A DNA stretch of 64,000 bases from Lophium mytilinum (taxonomy: Eukaryota; Ascomycota; Dothideomycetes; Mytilinidiales; Mytilinidiaceae): the NCBI GenBank assembly GCA_010093605.1, contig MU004190.1, positions 868,001-932,000 on the forward strand. Reading direction: 5' to 3'. Below the pieces are notes generated by a model, which did no database searches, was not told where the DNA came from, and worked only from the letters and a program-made list of their open reading frames with translations. Position numbers and translations under genes: made by a program. How positions within the stretch are numbered: the first letter of the stretch is position 1; each line of letters starts with the position of its first letter. Below, one piece after another: positions 10,430-22,676 of the stretch.

Positions 10430-11502
10430 ATGCGCTCAAACACTGCTTTCGTGCTGGCCACCCTCGCCATCGGCCAGGCCGCTGCTGGTCACCTCAAACA
10501 TAAGAGCTTCCACGCTCGCCGCAGCAACCTCGCCCAGGACAAGGTTGAAATGTGAGATCTCCTGCGAATCCTGATGCCATGAACATCCTACTAACACGCC
10601 ACAGCGATGTCGGCAAACGCGAAGCCGTCAACTACGATGTCTCCGACGTCGACTGGACCAAGGCCCTCGAGCACGTCGACTGGTCCAAGGTCAACTACGG
10701 CGGCGCCTCCTCCACCCCCTCGCCCAGCGTCGCAGCGCCCTCCTCTTCCGCCGTCGCTATCTCCTCCGTGGTCTCCGTCGCAAAGGTAAAGGCCGAGGCG
10801 ACCCCGACCCCGACGCCTACCAGCGCGCCCGCCTACACGCCCTCCGCGACGCCCTCCTCGTCCTCCCCCGCCGCCGCCGCGTCCTCCAAGGCCTCCACTC
10901 CCTCCCTCACCGGCGCCATCCTCGAAGCCGCGGACAAGGCCAAGCTCCTCGCCCTCGGCTTTATCGGCGAAGGACTCAATGAAGGCGCTGCCTCCGTCGG
11001 CAGCGACGGACCTTACGTCGCCGACGTCTCCAACACCTCCGGCGAGGACCTGATCTTCGTCTGCTGGGCGGGCGCCACCTCGTGGGTCAACGCCCACGTC
11101 CCCGCCCTGACCGTCTCCATCGCATCCGGCAGCTCCAAGAGCATCTCCTTCACCGACTCCTTTTCGGGCGCGTGCTCGGCCGTCTACGAGGACACTGAGC
11201 TCGTCAACGGCCAGGTCAGCAACACGTGGCTCGAGGCGACCTTTGGCGCGTGGGGCACGTATGATGTCTCCCGCGAGGTCAACATGAGCGGCCACTCCAT
11301 CTCGGCTGTCGGCCCGACCTGCACGTCTGATATGAACACGTGCGTCTTCAAGTGCAACTCCGGCAATAGCTGCATGTCGGCGGGCAGCTACTCGCTGCAC
11401 AACTGCGGCAGCGGCGCGGTTGGCACTGCCAGCGATGGGGGTGCGAGCGGTGGGTGCCAGGGGCTTGGAAGCGCAGCGACGATCAAGGTCACCTTGTCGT
11501 AG
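10430..11502 (+). CDS. Secreted Asp f 4/effector-like protein
   Basis: Exons 10430-10551 and 10605-11502 (donor GTGAGA, branch CTAAC, acceptor CACAG) give 339 residues. A signal peptide (MRSNTAFVLATLAIGQAAAG) is followed by a His/Arg-rich pro-region with a KR-type site (DVGKREAV) and the paired phrase TKALEHVDWSKVNYGG. Next is a Ser/Ala/Pro/Thr linker (about residues 75-140). The globular C-terminal domain (about 150-339) has GPYVADVSNTSGEDLIFVCW, FGAWGTYDVSREVN and a cysteine-rich end (PTCTSDMNTCVFKCNSGNSC). This layout matches the fungal allergen Asp f 4 / putative effector family of extracellular, probably beta-sandwich proteins of unknown activity. The family assignment is from memory of architecture, hence moderate. 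It is expressed with a conventional leader and no close partner gene. Confidence 0.82.
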
Positions 11503-13677
11503 ATGTGTTTTGCATGAAAGAGTTAGTTGGATTGTTAGGGGCAGGTTGGCCGGTCACGATGGTGCGGGTGTTCATTTCTGGCCGTTTGTGAAGGCTGCAT
11601 TTATTGTCTATTTTGGAATTGGGCGGCGATGCGATCGAGCGGGTCTAGCGTTAAGCGGTCTGCGAGAGAGCGGAAGCGTTGTTTTTCCTGCGCGGGTGGG
11701 TGGTGGGCGATGTTAGGGTATATATGGCTTGTTTTTTCGAATGGAAAATCTGTTAAAATCAAATGCCCTACTTCTTCGACTTGGTGGTATTGCGACTTGT
11801 TGTTATTGTTAGTAGTCTAAAAGGGGTAGTGGTGTTGCGGATGGAGGTCAGGTTAACGTCGTGGAACCCTCCCGGCGGGTGCGCAAAACCACGTTGCGTT
11901 CCTTCCCTGTGGGACGTGGAATGCTGTGGTTCTGGTTCCATTGCCAAACCAAAAGCATCTTGCTATGTTCTCCTGAACCCCAGCAGAACCAAGGTTCATA
12001 ATCCCCCTAACCGTTCGCAACCACGAACACTGAACCACGGTTCACTTCTCCAAACCCGTGCTCCCTTGGTCCCTGAACTCCGCTCCCTTTCCACCCATCC
12101 TACCCACATCATCACTTCCGCTCACGGCACCCACCCAAGAATAGCCCTCGCCCACAGAGCCGAAGGATGAGGGATGCCGTGACATGTACAGGGGCATGGG
12201 GCTGGGGACGGGGGTGGATGTATAAATATATTACCTCGCACAGCCTCATCCCAACACGCCCGGGTACGCAAACGTCAGCGTTCGGGGGATACTGCTTTTG
12301 TCTTTTTCTCCTTTTTGGTTTTCTTTTCCATGTTACCGGATCCTAGCTGTGGTGGTTATGGGTGGGGGGGAGTGATGCGAGTCTGTTCTTCTCGTGCTGT
12401 GGATGGGTGTTCGATGAGGAATTAACACTCACGCACTGTAGCACAACCCAGCCGCGCACCACGACACAGGACACGTCACTTATATACGCTACGTTTGCAT
12501 CGTCGGTAACCGTTCGAGGGGGTTGGGGTAGCACGGCGGGGGAGGACTTGCCCGTTGGATGCTTCGATTCTATCTCGTACCACCATTCCAACGCCAGAAG
12601 TTGTCGAGAGACTGCACGCCGTACTGCACTAGCTACCGCGCTTTTCGTGCTTCTAGAAGTCTACGGATTCGGGATTGGGTTTGAGATGTCTGAGTAGGGT
12701 CCGATCTGGCTTCTATGCGCTGACGGAACAGCTATTCAGTCCAAACCTTAAAACCTCCGCTTCCAGCATGCGTATGCGCCCAAACAAGACAACCCCACTA
12801 ACAGCGCACGACTCTTCCACAAGACGTCTCTAGTTCGACTTCAATCTTAAGACGACGAAGCTCGTGTGCGCCTGCAACCATCCCCTCCTTCCCTCTTCCC
12901 CAGCACGAGAGACTAAACTCCAGGAAAACTACTACACTAAAGCAACCGATCTGTGCTACATCCCATCAACACCTCTAACACAACCTCCCTTCCTATTTCT
13001 CTCCTCCGTGAATCATCAATGCTTTGAACGCCTTACAAGCTTGAGAGCGTATGTAGAATCCCACGCGTCTCCCCAACGCAGGCAAACTCACTCGTTCCCC
13101 GCAAAATGAAAACATTCTGCAGTCATTGGCCCTCCTGCATTTTGGTGACGAAGCGCGGCGTAGTAGAGACATGCGTTGCGCGGCGTGTTGCGTAAGATTT
13201 AGGAAGGTCGGGAGGTTTTAAGATGAGGGCTGCGTCACCTCCATCAACTACCCTCGTGATATATCAATCCTGACACTAGTCCTCCGTACGGTGACTATTC
13301 TGCATCAATTCACATCAACTTGCAAAATCCGAGATGGAGTCGCTCAAACGCTTTTCATAGCTATCTCAGAGACAGCGCCGCTGGGCACCATCCCTCCCCT
13401 CCCCTTCCCCTATCCACTCTACCCCCCAGGTATCAAAATCACCCAGCCCGTAGGCCGAGCCCAAAACTAAGAAAAAATGCTTCCGCTTCTCGCTCGCACA
13501 TAAAGAGGAAAACAGACGAAGGTATCCTATCAAAAGCCGCCGCGCCACATGATGCATGAAATAAAGTCGTAAAAACCCCTGCCTAGACCAGCTGCCAGGC
13601 CCTCTAGTGCTTCCGATCCAACCCACGTCTCCTCTTCGATCATCCAGGAAGAAAAGATCGAAGTGGGACGGGTCGGA
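11503..13677. other. Intergenic, no supported gene
   Basis: Contains the 3' region of the secreted-protein gene and the 3' side of the KCH gene. A TATA-like string (TGTATAAATATATTA) near 12218-12232 sits upstream of no frame I can support. CT-rich stretches near 12770-13080 could be part of an unrecognised transcript. Confidence 0.35.
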
Positions 13678-15954
13678 CTACCACTCCCGCGCATGCGTCT
13701 TGGAATAGTATCCGTCAACAACGTCATCGTAGCTTGGTTGTCGCTGTGGCTGTTGCTGCATCGGCCCCGCGGTCTGGCTCCTCGCTGGTTGTGTCCACCC
13801 AGGCTGCTGGAGTGGTGCTGTCGCGCTCCGCTGCGGTGGCACAGACCCCGGCCCGCGGTTTGGCAGCGGGTTCGACGCCTCGCGGCGCTGGATGGCGGCT
13901 TGCAGGACTGAAGGGAGAGCGGCGGCGTTAGGGTTGGAGCGAGGGGGAGGGGTGGCGCTGTACGGGACGTAGCCGTTTGCGCCGTTGTTCGGGGGTGTTG
14001 GGATCCCGGGGATCAGGCTTGGGAGCGGGCCTTGCTGTGCGGGTGTAGGCGCTCGGAAGGGGTCGTAGTCATCGGTGCCTTGGTACGGGTTTTGGGGTTG
14101 GCTGCGCTGTTGCTGGTGGCCCGGGCCAACGGGGGAGATGTCAACGGGGCTCATCTCGTAGGCAGGGCCTTGAGCTGGAGCGCGGCGGTCGAAGGGGGAG
14201 AAGCCAGGGTCGGCGAGGGGAGAAGGGCCTGGGCCACGGCGGCTTGCGGTGCTGAAGGCGGTGTTTGAGCGTGGTGGTTGGCCTGGGCGGGAGTCGGTGG
14301 CACTCATGGGAGAAGGTGAGTTGCGGCCATCCGAAGTGTAGTTGGTGTTGATGCGGGATGGAGGACCGAAGGAGTTCTCCGGTCGCATGGGCATGCCGTT
14401 GGAGGGTGCTGGAGAGCTTCGGCCTTGGGACGTGGGGGAGTATGGACGCTGAGGGCCTGGTGATCCCGTCATTCCCTTGTTCATCAGAGGCCTTGAGAAG
14501 TAGTCGGCATTCCGATCTAGTGGAGGCAGTGACGGAGCAGGCGAAGCTGATCGACCTCCGTATCCCATGTCGCTCGATTGGCTAAGAAGAGGTGCATTGG
14601 AGCCGTAGCTAACATTTGAATATGCGGATGATTGGGTCTCCGACCGTGACGGCGGCATAGGTCGCTTGACGTCCTCTGGGAAGGACGGCAAGGTAGGTGC
14701 TCTCGACGCTCCAGTCCTGCTAGTATTCATGGTATTGCTCCGAGAGGTGTACGGCGGTAGAGTAGTCGTTGTCTCCACCGAATATATGGAGTCTTTGTCG
14801 CCGTCGCTGCTGAGAACTGGCAGCGTAGGTACTCGCTGAGGCTGATCTGGTCGACCGCCTGTTTTCATCGACTTCTGCTCCTCTTTCCTACGCTTGGCAT
14901 CCTGCTTCTCCAATGCCTTCTTAACCTTCTTACCAACAATACGATCTAGACGAGCGTCAATTTTTCGTTTCAGGTATATCGACAGCCTCCCATCGCTACT
15001 CGGGATGTAATGCCACAAGAACATTACATAAAGTACGACGGCAACCAAGAGCGATAAAGCTGCTATCACCCAAACGACGAGCGTAAACAACATGGAGCCG
15101 TAGACAGCCACTTCTGTCCGGTTGTTTTGGGCAAGATGTGAGAGGTTGATGAAAAATTGTTGAAAGTTGGAATGGCCATCAGTAGATTTGTTTTGTCCAT
15201 TGGGGATCAGGCTGGCTTGCATGACCGCCCATAGAGTAAGGGCATTGATGACCGCTCGAGGTCCTTCGGCTACGATTATGACAAGAGCACCTGCAAGTCC
15301 ATGTTAGCAACGTGCTAAAGCACAAGATCTAGAGGAACAAACCTTTGAACTGGAAGTACACAAAAAGCGCAATATAGTCGGTGCCCTTTTTGCTCTTGGT
15401 CAATTCGGCAAAGACGAGGAAACGCCTCCATCCTTGGCCTCCTGGATTGACGCGCATGCTCTGGATGACAACAGCAAGAGGGTCGAGATAGCAATTGGCA
15501 ACACCGCCAGAACGGATGACCCTATACGCCCGAATCCAATCGAATGCTAGCAGCACGTATGAGGCGATGATGCTGCCAACAAAGATCCATTTGGCAATGT
15601 CGATGGGAATCGTCGGCTTGATCTCGCTAGACCATTTGTTGAAGGCGAGTAAACTGATTGCGGTAAAGCCATCGGAGACATAGGCGCCAGCCATGATGAA
15701 GGAAAGAAGCCATAGCCAGCCATAGGAGAGGGGAGTAAGGCATGAGGAACGGTGGAAGTCATCGAGGGTCTAGTCAAGTTAGCAGATGATCAATTGATAC
15801 ATGCAGGACGAATAGCATGAATGCTCAATTGCCGGAACTCTAGAGCCCTTGTCTTTCTAATAGCACTTATTTCAAGATAATAACGTACAATGTAATCCCA
15901 CTTCTGCTCCTCGGTCACGATGAGACCCTTCTCGCGGTCTCCACAGCAGCCCAT
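13678..15954 (-). CDS. KCH1: KCH-family low-affinity potassium transporter
   Basis: Three exons, 15954-15889, 15769-15343 and 15290-13678, give 701 residues starting MGCCGDREKGLIVTEEQKWDYI. Family signatures are clear: LDDFHRSSC, GWLWLLSFIMAGAYVSDGFT, LLAFNKWS, YLDPLAVVIQSMR, GWRRFLVFAELTKSKKGTDY, EGPRAVINALTL. Membrane segments lie near residues 40-75, 85-115, 150-180 and 215-260, the last with WVIAALSLLVAVVLYVMFLW before HYIPS. The remaining 400 residues are a long cytoplasmic Pro/Ser-rich tail beginning with a basic KKVKKALEKQDAKRRKEEQK segment. Yeast Kch1/Kch2 mediate low-affinity K+ influx that activates calcium signalling under pheromone or ER stress; transfer of that role is inference. 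The cysteines at positions 3-4 suggest lipidation. Confidence 0.92.
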
Positions 15955-17747
15955 GATGAGAGTTGTTTGGTATTATTAGGTATATGAATCCGGTCCACGG
16001 CAATCGTCGGGGATTAGGCCAGCTCAGCTGGGCGTCGACTGGCGACGTCGTTGGTAAAGAGGGTGCGGTGCGCGTGGTCGTCAAGACATCCAGTCGCGAC
16101 GGATGGTAGATGGTGTGCAATGCTTTTGTGGTGACAGTCCAGCTGTTCACCGCCAGCAAAAGTGGTGATGGAAGACGGCGGTCAGGTGTTCTTGAGGTTC
16201 CAAGAGTAGAAGTTTGGCGCGCAAGGAGTGTGTGTCGGAGTTGGCAAGTCTAGAGAATGTGCATAATGGGGCGGATTCCTGGAGCGTGGCTGGTTTGATG
16301 CGCCCTATGCCCGCAGATGTTTCGAGGAGCCGTGTGTTGATGGCTGCTGAATGGAGCGGGTGTTTGCCAATGGGACAATAAGCGCGGTATGGTATTGTGT
16401 CGTCTGGTGAATAGCGGTGGGTGGGACGCAATGGAGCGGGTGGTGAAGGAGCGGCGGGTCCGGCTTCTCAGTGTCGGAACAGAAGCAGCGCAAAGCAAAC
16501 TGTAGGTCAAATGCGCAGCATCGAGACAGCGGGTGGGTTCACAGGCGTCTATGCGATTGACATAGCGGGCGCTGAGGGGTGTTGTGGCTGCGGTGGGTGT
16601 TGGGAGCAAAAGGAGAGGCCGTGGTAGTACAGGGTCCAGCGGAACACGCTCGGATGCCTCCGCGTTTGAGATCAACCCACAGCCAGCCCGCTCGCCAATC
16701 AGCCCGCAGCCTCCCCTTTGCTGAGAGGCCATCCGGCTGCCAAAGTGGGCGTGTTCCTGCGCAAGGCCTGCTTCAAGAGGCCCGGGGTCCCCGCCCTGGC
16801 CAAACCGCTGACAGGCTGGCCGAGAGATTGGGGACAAATCTGAGACCTGCCGTGTCCACCACTCTTTTCGCGACAGATATGAGGAGCACAAGCGCCTACC
16901 TACATCTCACTACCCGTCGACTATTTCCATACTTCAGAACAGACGCCAGAACGCAAGGCGGCGAGGACTTGTACGCCGCCTCCGCTACTTGTGGCGTGCC
17001 TCGGGAATCTGGACATCACCATTACGCCCCAACGTTTGAGGTTTAGGATGCGCAAATCCCGCCTCAGCTCAGCCCACTGTGGATCGAGAAGGTGAGGCGC
17101 ATGTATCAGCCGCTAAAGCTATTTCGATGCCATCTTTGCACGTCATCTGTCACGCGATGGTAGCTTTCGTAGATCTCAGGGTAAAAATCTCATAGAAACT
17201 AAATTTACTTGTTCAGATTCTCCTTGCCCACTAAACCTCATTTATGTTCATTTTCCCCGTTGGAAAGCATCTCAATCTTAACCTGGATTTGAATCCCGCT
17301 CTGACTTCGCCTGCATAAAATCATTTTTTCTTTGTTTTGCTCCTCCCTCTAATTCACCATCTTATCTCTATTAGCTTCCATTCTAACTTCTTCGTTCTTT
17401 TCATTTTCTAGCACCATTGTCGAGGTCGCTCTGACAGTCGCAAAGAGATGGTAAAATGCTAGAAGGCAGTCACTGGCTCTTAGCTTCCGGAAAACAGGCA
17501 TAGGTGATAAGCAGACATTTCAAAAAGAGGTTAAGACATGTAGAACTTAAGGCTCATTCGACACCTTTGGAAACGACATAAGTTCTCCAATGCGCACTAG
17601 GCAATGGGGGGCCTCCTGACAGTGCTAGGCTACAAGCAGTCACGACGAAGGCCGTGTCTGGTTCAAAGGTCTGCAGGCAAACATGAGTTTTCTCCAATGA
17701 GTAATAAATCAAGTGAGGCTAACGCATGTGTAGGCTGTGTGGCCTTT
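15955..17747. other. KCH upstream region and intergenic
   Basis: The first 900 bp are probably promoter and leader of KCH; frames there (up to 213 codons) look like chance. 17050-17747 is more AT-rich and featureless. No gene is supported. Confidence 0.4.
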
Positions 17748-17972
17748 TCATAGACTTGGATAAAGGGTTATTGTAAAAAGTATCAGAACCTCTATACGGC
17801 CCTTCCTCAATGCCCTATCTTGACCTTCAAAAACGTGTAATGATGGTACAGCATGTCCATGCGCCGTTCGATGTCCTCCGCTAGCCACCAGTTTAGCATC
17901 TTTGTACGACACGGTGATATGGTCGGCTTCGACCCTCTTACCACATTTCTTCACAACTATCAACTTGGACAT
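17748..17972 (-). pseudogene. Partial fourth copy of the orphan family (terminal exon only)
   Basis: This 75-codon stretch, ATG at 17972, repeats the terminal exon of the gene just upstream at 18043-19035. Both contain EADHITVSYK, K(D/N)A(K/E)LVA and TAHG, and the DNA is alignable at an offset of about 346 bp. It lacks the family's first exon. It then runs into a different tail (FEGQDRALRKGRIEVL). It could be a decayed duplicate or an alternative last exon of the upstream gene; the in-frame stop of that gene at 18043 favours a non-coding duplicate. Confidence 0.55.
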
Positions 17973-18042
17973 CGCCGTTACTGATGACAGTTCATATACC
18001 CAAGAAACCAATCGTAGCATGACAAGGACTCGCCGTCGCTCT

Positions 18043-19035
18043 TCAGAACGGAGGGTTACTGAGGTCGATATCCATAGTGGTCGAGTCCATGATCCTAGGC
18101 CATCGGTCCTTATGCTCACGACGATGCCGCGCGTCATCGTCATGCGGCCAGCCATCCGATGTCGCATCAATGACCTCGAACGACCTCGGGCCTTCCACAT
18201 ACCCATGAGCCGTGATGTGTTTGCGGCGAGCCACCAGTTCAGCGTTTTTGTAAGACACGGTAATGTGGTCCGCCTCGACCGTCTCACCATGTTTGTTCAC
18301 GACTAGCAACTTGGACATCGGGGTTGCTCTTGACTGGTGAATTGGCCCGCTGGGATGCGTTACCTTGTGTTTTGATGCAAGATTAGGTCGGGGACAAACA
18401 TACCGAATCATCATGGTTCGCACACTCTTGTCCAGGAATTGCAGCGTGTAGAAAGCGGCTTTTGTCAAGCCAGCCTTTTGTCTTGGAAGGGGCGTCCCCT
18501 CGTACCAAAAGAAGACGAACTGTTGGATGTTTGGGGCGCGGGGAGGGGCGCGCAAAGGGACTACTGCAGCCAGAGGAGGTGCGCGCAAAGGGACGACTGC
18601 GGCCTGCGGTCGTGCTGGACCGTATAACACAACTTGTCCATGCTGGTCGTAGCCGGATACGGCCTCGTGCTGCTGTTGGGCTGGCTCTTCTTCTTGCCCA
18701 TACTCCTCATTTCCGACAGGTTGACGGGAAAACGTGGGAATCTGCCTCGACAACATGGTCGGCTGCCCATACCCCGCCTGCGGGTACTGTATTTGGTTGT
18801 ATTGGCTGGACATGGCTGGTTGATAGCCAGGCTCGAACGGCTCGAATGTCGGTCGTCGTTGATCCTGGCTCGAAGGACCAAACGAAACATGTTGGCCATT
18901 TGTGGAGTATTCACGCATCAGGGATGTTATTGTGATAGGCATAGGAGGACGCCCATCTTGTTGAAGATGTAGTCCATGTTGTGCGGTCCAGTGCAACGGC
19001 TGCTGAAGCAAGTCGTTCGGGTTCAACCGTGACAT
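18043..19035 (-). CDS. Orphan-family protein A, Gln-rich N-terminus
   Basis: Probable exons 19035-18404 and 18328-18043, 305 residues. The 75-bp intron (GTATGT...AAG) is a multiple of three, so unspliced reading gives 330 residues. Start is the ATG of MSRLNPNDLLQ; an upstream non-ATG extension exists. The N-terminal 140 residues are Gln/Pro/Tyr-rich and include a near-perfect tandem duplication (AAVVPLRAPP twice). The C-terminal half carries a two-part domain shared with the genes at 23063 and 24635: FVFFWYEGTP...AAFYTLQ...SVRTMMIR, then after the intron HITVSYKNAELVA...HGY. The intron falls in the same phase at the same Arg codon in all three. Function unknown; no signal peptide or membrane segment. 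It is unusual in adding a long low-complexity N-terminus. Confidence 0.65.
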   Translation of the reverse strand: MSRLNPNDLLQQPLHWTAQHGLHLQQDGRPPMPITITSLMREYSTNGQHVSFGPSSQDQRRPTFEPFEPGYQPAMSSQYNQIQYPQAGYGQPTMLSRQIPTFSRQPVGNEEYGQEEEPAQQQHEAVSGYDQHGQVVLYGPARPQAAVVPLRAPPLAAVVPLRAPPRAPNIQQFVFFWYEGTPLPRQKAGLTKAAFYTLQFLDKSVRTMMIRYVCPRPNLASKHKVTHPSGPIHQSRATPMSKLLVVNKHGETVEADHITVSYKNAELVARRKHITAHGYVEGPRSFEVIDATSDGWPHDDDARHRREHKDRWPRIMDSTTMDIDLSNPPF

Positions 19036-20069
19036 TCTGGAAGTTGCACCATCGGATATCTGTTTCAGGGCTGGCAATTGTCAGAACTAGGTGAGCATAT
19101 AATATGTTGATGGTTGACTGACCTAGATTGACGATACACAGGAAGTCCACAGATCAAGTGCGCTCGCTAACTAAGAAAGCTCGTTCTCCAATTCCTGGGT
19201 TCATTCCAGCAATGTGGAGAGCTAGAGTGGATAACTGAAACTTCGATATGTTGTCGAGTATAGAAGAATGCTAAGCGCTGCAGATCATCCAATACGTTAC
19301 CGCGACGGAAACGTGAGAGCTGGGTAGTTGTTCTCCCGTCGAGTGATGTTGTCGTTCTTCTGTAAGGTAGGCGACAGCTTGATTAAGAGAGTTGTAGAGT
19401 CGTGGACCAAATGGTGAACGGTACTTAAGTAATGGGGGCAACGGCAGCCGCTGGCCATAGGATCCAGCTATGGCTGGCATCAGAATCTCGTCGAATATTG
19501 TGGCTGTTGACCGCGAGCGAAAATGCTTGGCTGCCATCTCTGTGGTGAATAAAGACGCTGCAAATTCCGCTCAAATTACACCATAAGTAAACGCCTCATT
19601 CTTCCAGCAATCATTGGCTCGGGGAGTAGATATAGTCAACGGTATATGGAGAGGTACTTGATATGAAGACGCCCATCCCAAGCCAGACTAGCACCCCATA
19701 TATAGGTAACATCCAAAGTTTGTCGGATGATTGCCCCCATTTGCTCGTCAGGTCACTTCGATTACACCAAACTTTTCTCAACATCCATCATGTACTTCTG
19801 AACTTTCTCGGGGGTTCAGAAGAGTTCTCTAATTTCCAGAGCCCCCCAGTGAATTTTGAGGAGACGAAGTACTTGTTCAAGTCGTCAGGCCAAATTCGCA
19901 CTGCCGCGAACGAGAAGCCAAAAAAGCACCTCGCGGGAACAACAACTTTACCACCACCTCACCATCCCCTCTGGCGCAGCTCAGATCTCACACCCTGAAG
20001 CTCTCATCAACCTAAGTCCGCATCAATCACGAAAATCGGTTCTTCAAGGTTCCAGAGCAGCCGCCCAGC
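19036..20069. other. Intergenic between divergent genes
   Basis: Shared upstream region of orphan-family gene A (-) and kinase A (+). Short frames only. A CA/CT-rich stretch precedes the kinase start. Confidence 0.4.
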
Positions 20070-21606
20070 ATGAGTGCTCTGCAGAAATTACACTTCGTGT
20101 ATAAGCAAGCAATGGAGGAGGGCGCAGAGTGGCTCGAAGGCTACCAGTCCGGAGGGTTCCATCCTACCCTCCTCGGCGAGTACTATCACGAGGGTCGCTA
20201 TAAGGTTATCCATAAGCTCGGCCATGGCAGCTACTCTACCGTTTGGCTCGCTTGCGATACCGTTGATAGGAAGAATGTGGCCTTGAAGATCCTAAGCGCT
20301 GACAGGCCCTCCCGCAACCGCGAAACCGAGATCATGCGCCTCCTCACATCCGAGAAAACGAAGGATCAGGGTAAGAAGCATCCGGGTAGCGCTTACGTTT
20401 TGTCGATCCTGGATGAGTTCTTCATTGAGGGTCCGAATGGGAAGCATCTTTGCGTAGTCACGCCCCTCGCAGGAGGCAGTGTATCCTTCTCAAAAGAATG
20501 CGCTCGGGAAAGCCCAGGGAAGTTCCCTCTCTCTGCATCGAGATCAATCGTAGCTCAGATCGCTCTTGGTCTTGAGTATATTCACTCCTGCGGCATTGTC
20601 CATGGTGGTAAGTGTTAAACTATTCATTACCTGGTGAGCAGTCAAACCAACCCCTTGACTCCATCGGAAAGCCGTTAGCTAACATTCAATAGATCTGCAT
20701 TGCAACAACATCTTCCTAGAGATTCCGGGCCTAGATACTGTCTCCGAGACCGAGATTTACTCGTACATCGGCGAACCTCGAAAGTTCCCCATCGAACGCG
20801 TAGACGACCTTCTCCTCGGACCCGAGACCCCAGCCTACTATGTGTTACCAGCCATGATTGAACTGATCAGCGATGAAACAGTCCACAACCCCAAGATTGT
20901 CATTGGTGACTTTGGCGAAGCTTACTTCTCCACAGACGCCCGAGACCGCGGTTACCTAAACACTCCTATCAAACTCCGTCCCCCGGAAGCTTTCTTTAAC
21001 GAATACCTCGGGGCCAAAGTTGACGTGTGGACGCTGGCATGCACAGCCTTTGAAATACTTGGCACGCATGGGCTTTTTACTGAGGAGGAAGACTTGTGCA
21101 TTGCTGAGATGATAAACCACTTAGGTCCGCTTCCAGAGAGGTGGTGGGAGACGTGGGAGGCTAAGGATGAGTTTTTCTATCCGAGCGGCGCTCCTAGGGA
21201 TATCCCTCAGTTCAAGTCATTGGCTGAGCACATGCTGGCGATGGGGCGAGGCCAAACTCCCGAGGCTTCCGAGTTCAGCAAGGATGAATTCATCGCTCTG
21301 GAAATCCTCTTCAAGAAGATGCTCACGTACGAGTCCGTTGATAGAATCACTTCCAGCGAAGTGGTGGCTTCGGACTGGATGCAGAACTGGGCGGTTGGGG
21401 ACTTGGCTGAACCAGCTCCTCGGCAAGCGTTGCAAGCACTCCTCGAGGGTTGCCGAGAGTTTGGCCCGATTTTTAAAGAGCAGGACAAGAAGTTCCTAGC
21501 CAAAGTGGCCAAGATGAAAGCTCAAAAAGCTAGGGCAAAATGGACAGAGCGCCAAGAGAATAAAGCGGAGGTGAGGGAGCCTCCAGACGAAGCTTCCTCT
21601 CATTGA
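20070..21606 (+). CDS. SRPK-like protein kinase A
   Basis: Exons 20070-20607 and 20693-21606 give 483 residues. The N-lobe has the glycine loop GHGSYSTVW (51-59) and VALKIL with Lys73. The catalytic loop HGDLHCNN (178-185) keeps Asp180 and the final Asn185, and DFGE (252-255) keeps the metal-binding Asp. The usual Lys two after the catalytic Asp is His, as in many fungal SRPK-like expansions. YYHEGRYKVIHKLGHGSYSTVWLA is the SRPK hallmark and LRPPEAFF the activation-end motif. A shortened spacer makes it smaller than Sky1/Dsk1. The likely activity is Ser/Thr phosphorylation; targets unknown. The only intron splits the codon of catalytic Asp180, exactly as in kinase B at 27027, proving common descent. 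The C-terminus is a charged helix. Confidence 0.88.
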
Positions 21607-22676
21607 TATTGAGCACCAGAGCTGGGCCTACGGAGACTGGAACTGGGATATCTTCACAGAAAGGTGGCGAAAAGGGAATAAGGCCCATGCTGGAACTCTG
21701 TGGTTTCAGCGATGAGGTAAGTATTCAGGGCATTCGCAGGTATGTATGCCATTAATCATTTTTGAATTTCTTTGCGATTCCGTACTTTGGTAGTAAGCAA
21801 TTCCGCATGGTAGCAAAAAGCAAGATCTCAGTATCACCGTGAGGTCCCCAAATCTTCAGATAATCTGTCAGTGTCAGTCTCATTCCGCCCCCCACTATCC
21901 ATTTTCTCTAGGTCCTTCGTATCCTGGCATTCCTTCGATCAATTTATCTTCTGGTCATAGTTTTGAGGACCTCCGAGGCTCCTGGGTTTCTACGATTGCC
22001 GCAGATGTGCCAGAAACCGATGTCTGATACAAAGTCTTCAGCAAAGACATCCATTAACGAGGAGGACATTTTCGTCGGCGACACCCGGGAGGTCGTAAAG
22101 AGGTGCTACGCGTACTATTCCCCAAGCTAAAAGAAATAGTTTAGCGGAATTCAGTGATAAGCCACAGACGCCTTCGAGGACTTAGGGATGTATATCATAG
22201 GGTACAATTATGGTTCTTGATTGTAGGCTCCTGAAACAACTTCTTCAATTGGAGGGTCGCATCTTATCGAATCTTCTAGCAGCTGGTTTATGGCCTATAG
22301 GACTTCAATTTACAGCGCATTGAAGCAAGTTGATCGGAGGACCCCTTCCAGTCGCAAGAAGGTGAGAGTCCTCGCTGCATTAATCGCTAATTTGCGATCT
22401 ATAGGGTTACGTTGTGATCAGGTTCCAGAAATTGCTCGCAAGATCTCGGGCGCTGAATCCCCCTCTACCGGATTTGAAATGGGTAGGCAGGTCCAGGAAT
22501 ATCGCTGGAATCGCTCTAACAGTCGGAAAAAGACAGCAAAGGGCTAGGTTGGAAGATGAGATTCACGAATTACAGGAAATCACAGACAAATCCGAAGTCA
22601 GAATCTTACGGAGACAATATCGAAGGCCGCAGCACGTAGGCTTTCCAACTCCAAGCGGTCGGTGGAGGGAGTTCCG
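21607..22676. other. Intergenic downstream of kinase A
   Basis: Frames of 85-101 codons near 22290-22719 have no recognisable domain. A short stretch near 21836 (GTGAGGTCC...CAAAT) resembles one near 29060 downstream of kinase B, hinting that 3' flank was copied with the kinase. Confidence 0.35.

Noticed and set aside
16250-17046. Frames of 155-213 codons upstream of KCH
   Set aside because: Overlapping on both strands, no domain; most likely the KCH promoter/5' leader.
18043-19077. Start of orphan gene A at 19077
   Set aside because: That position is a TTG; the first in-frame ATG is at 19035.
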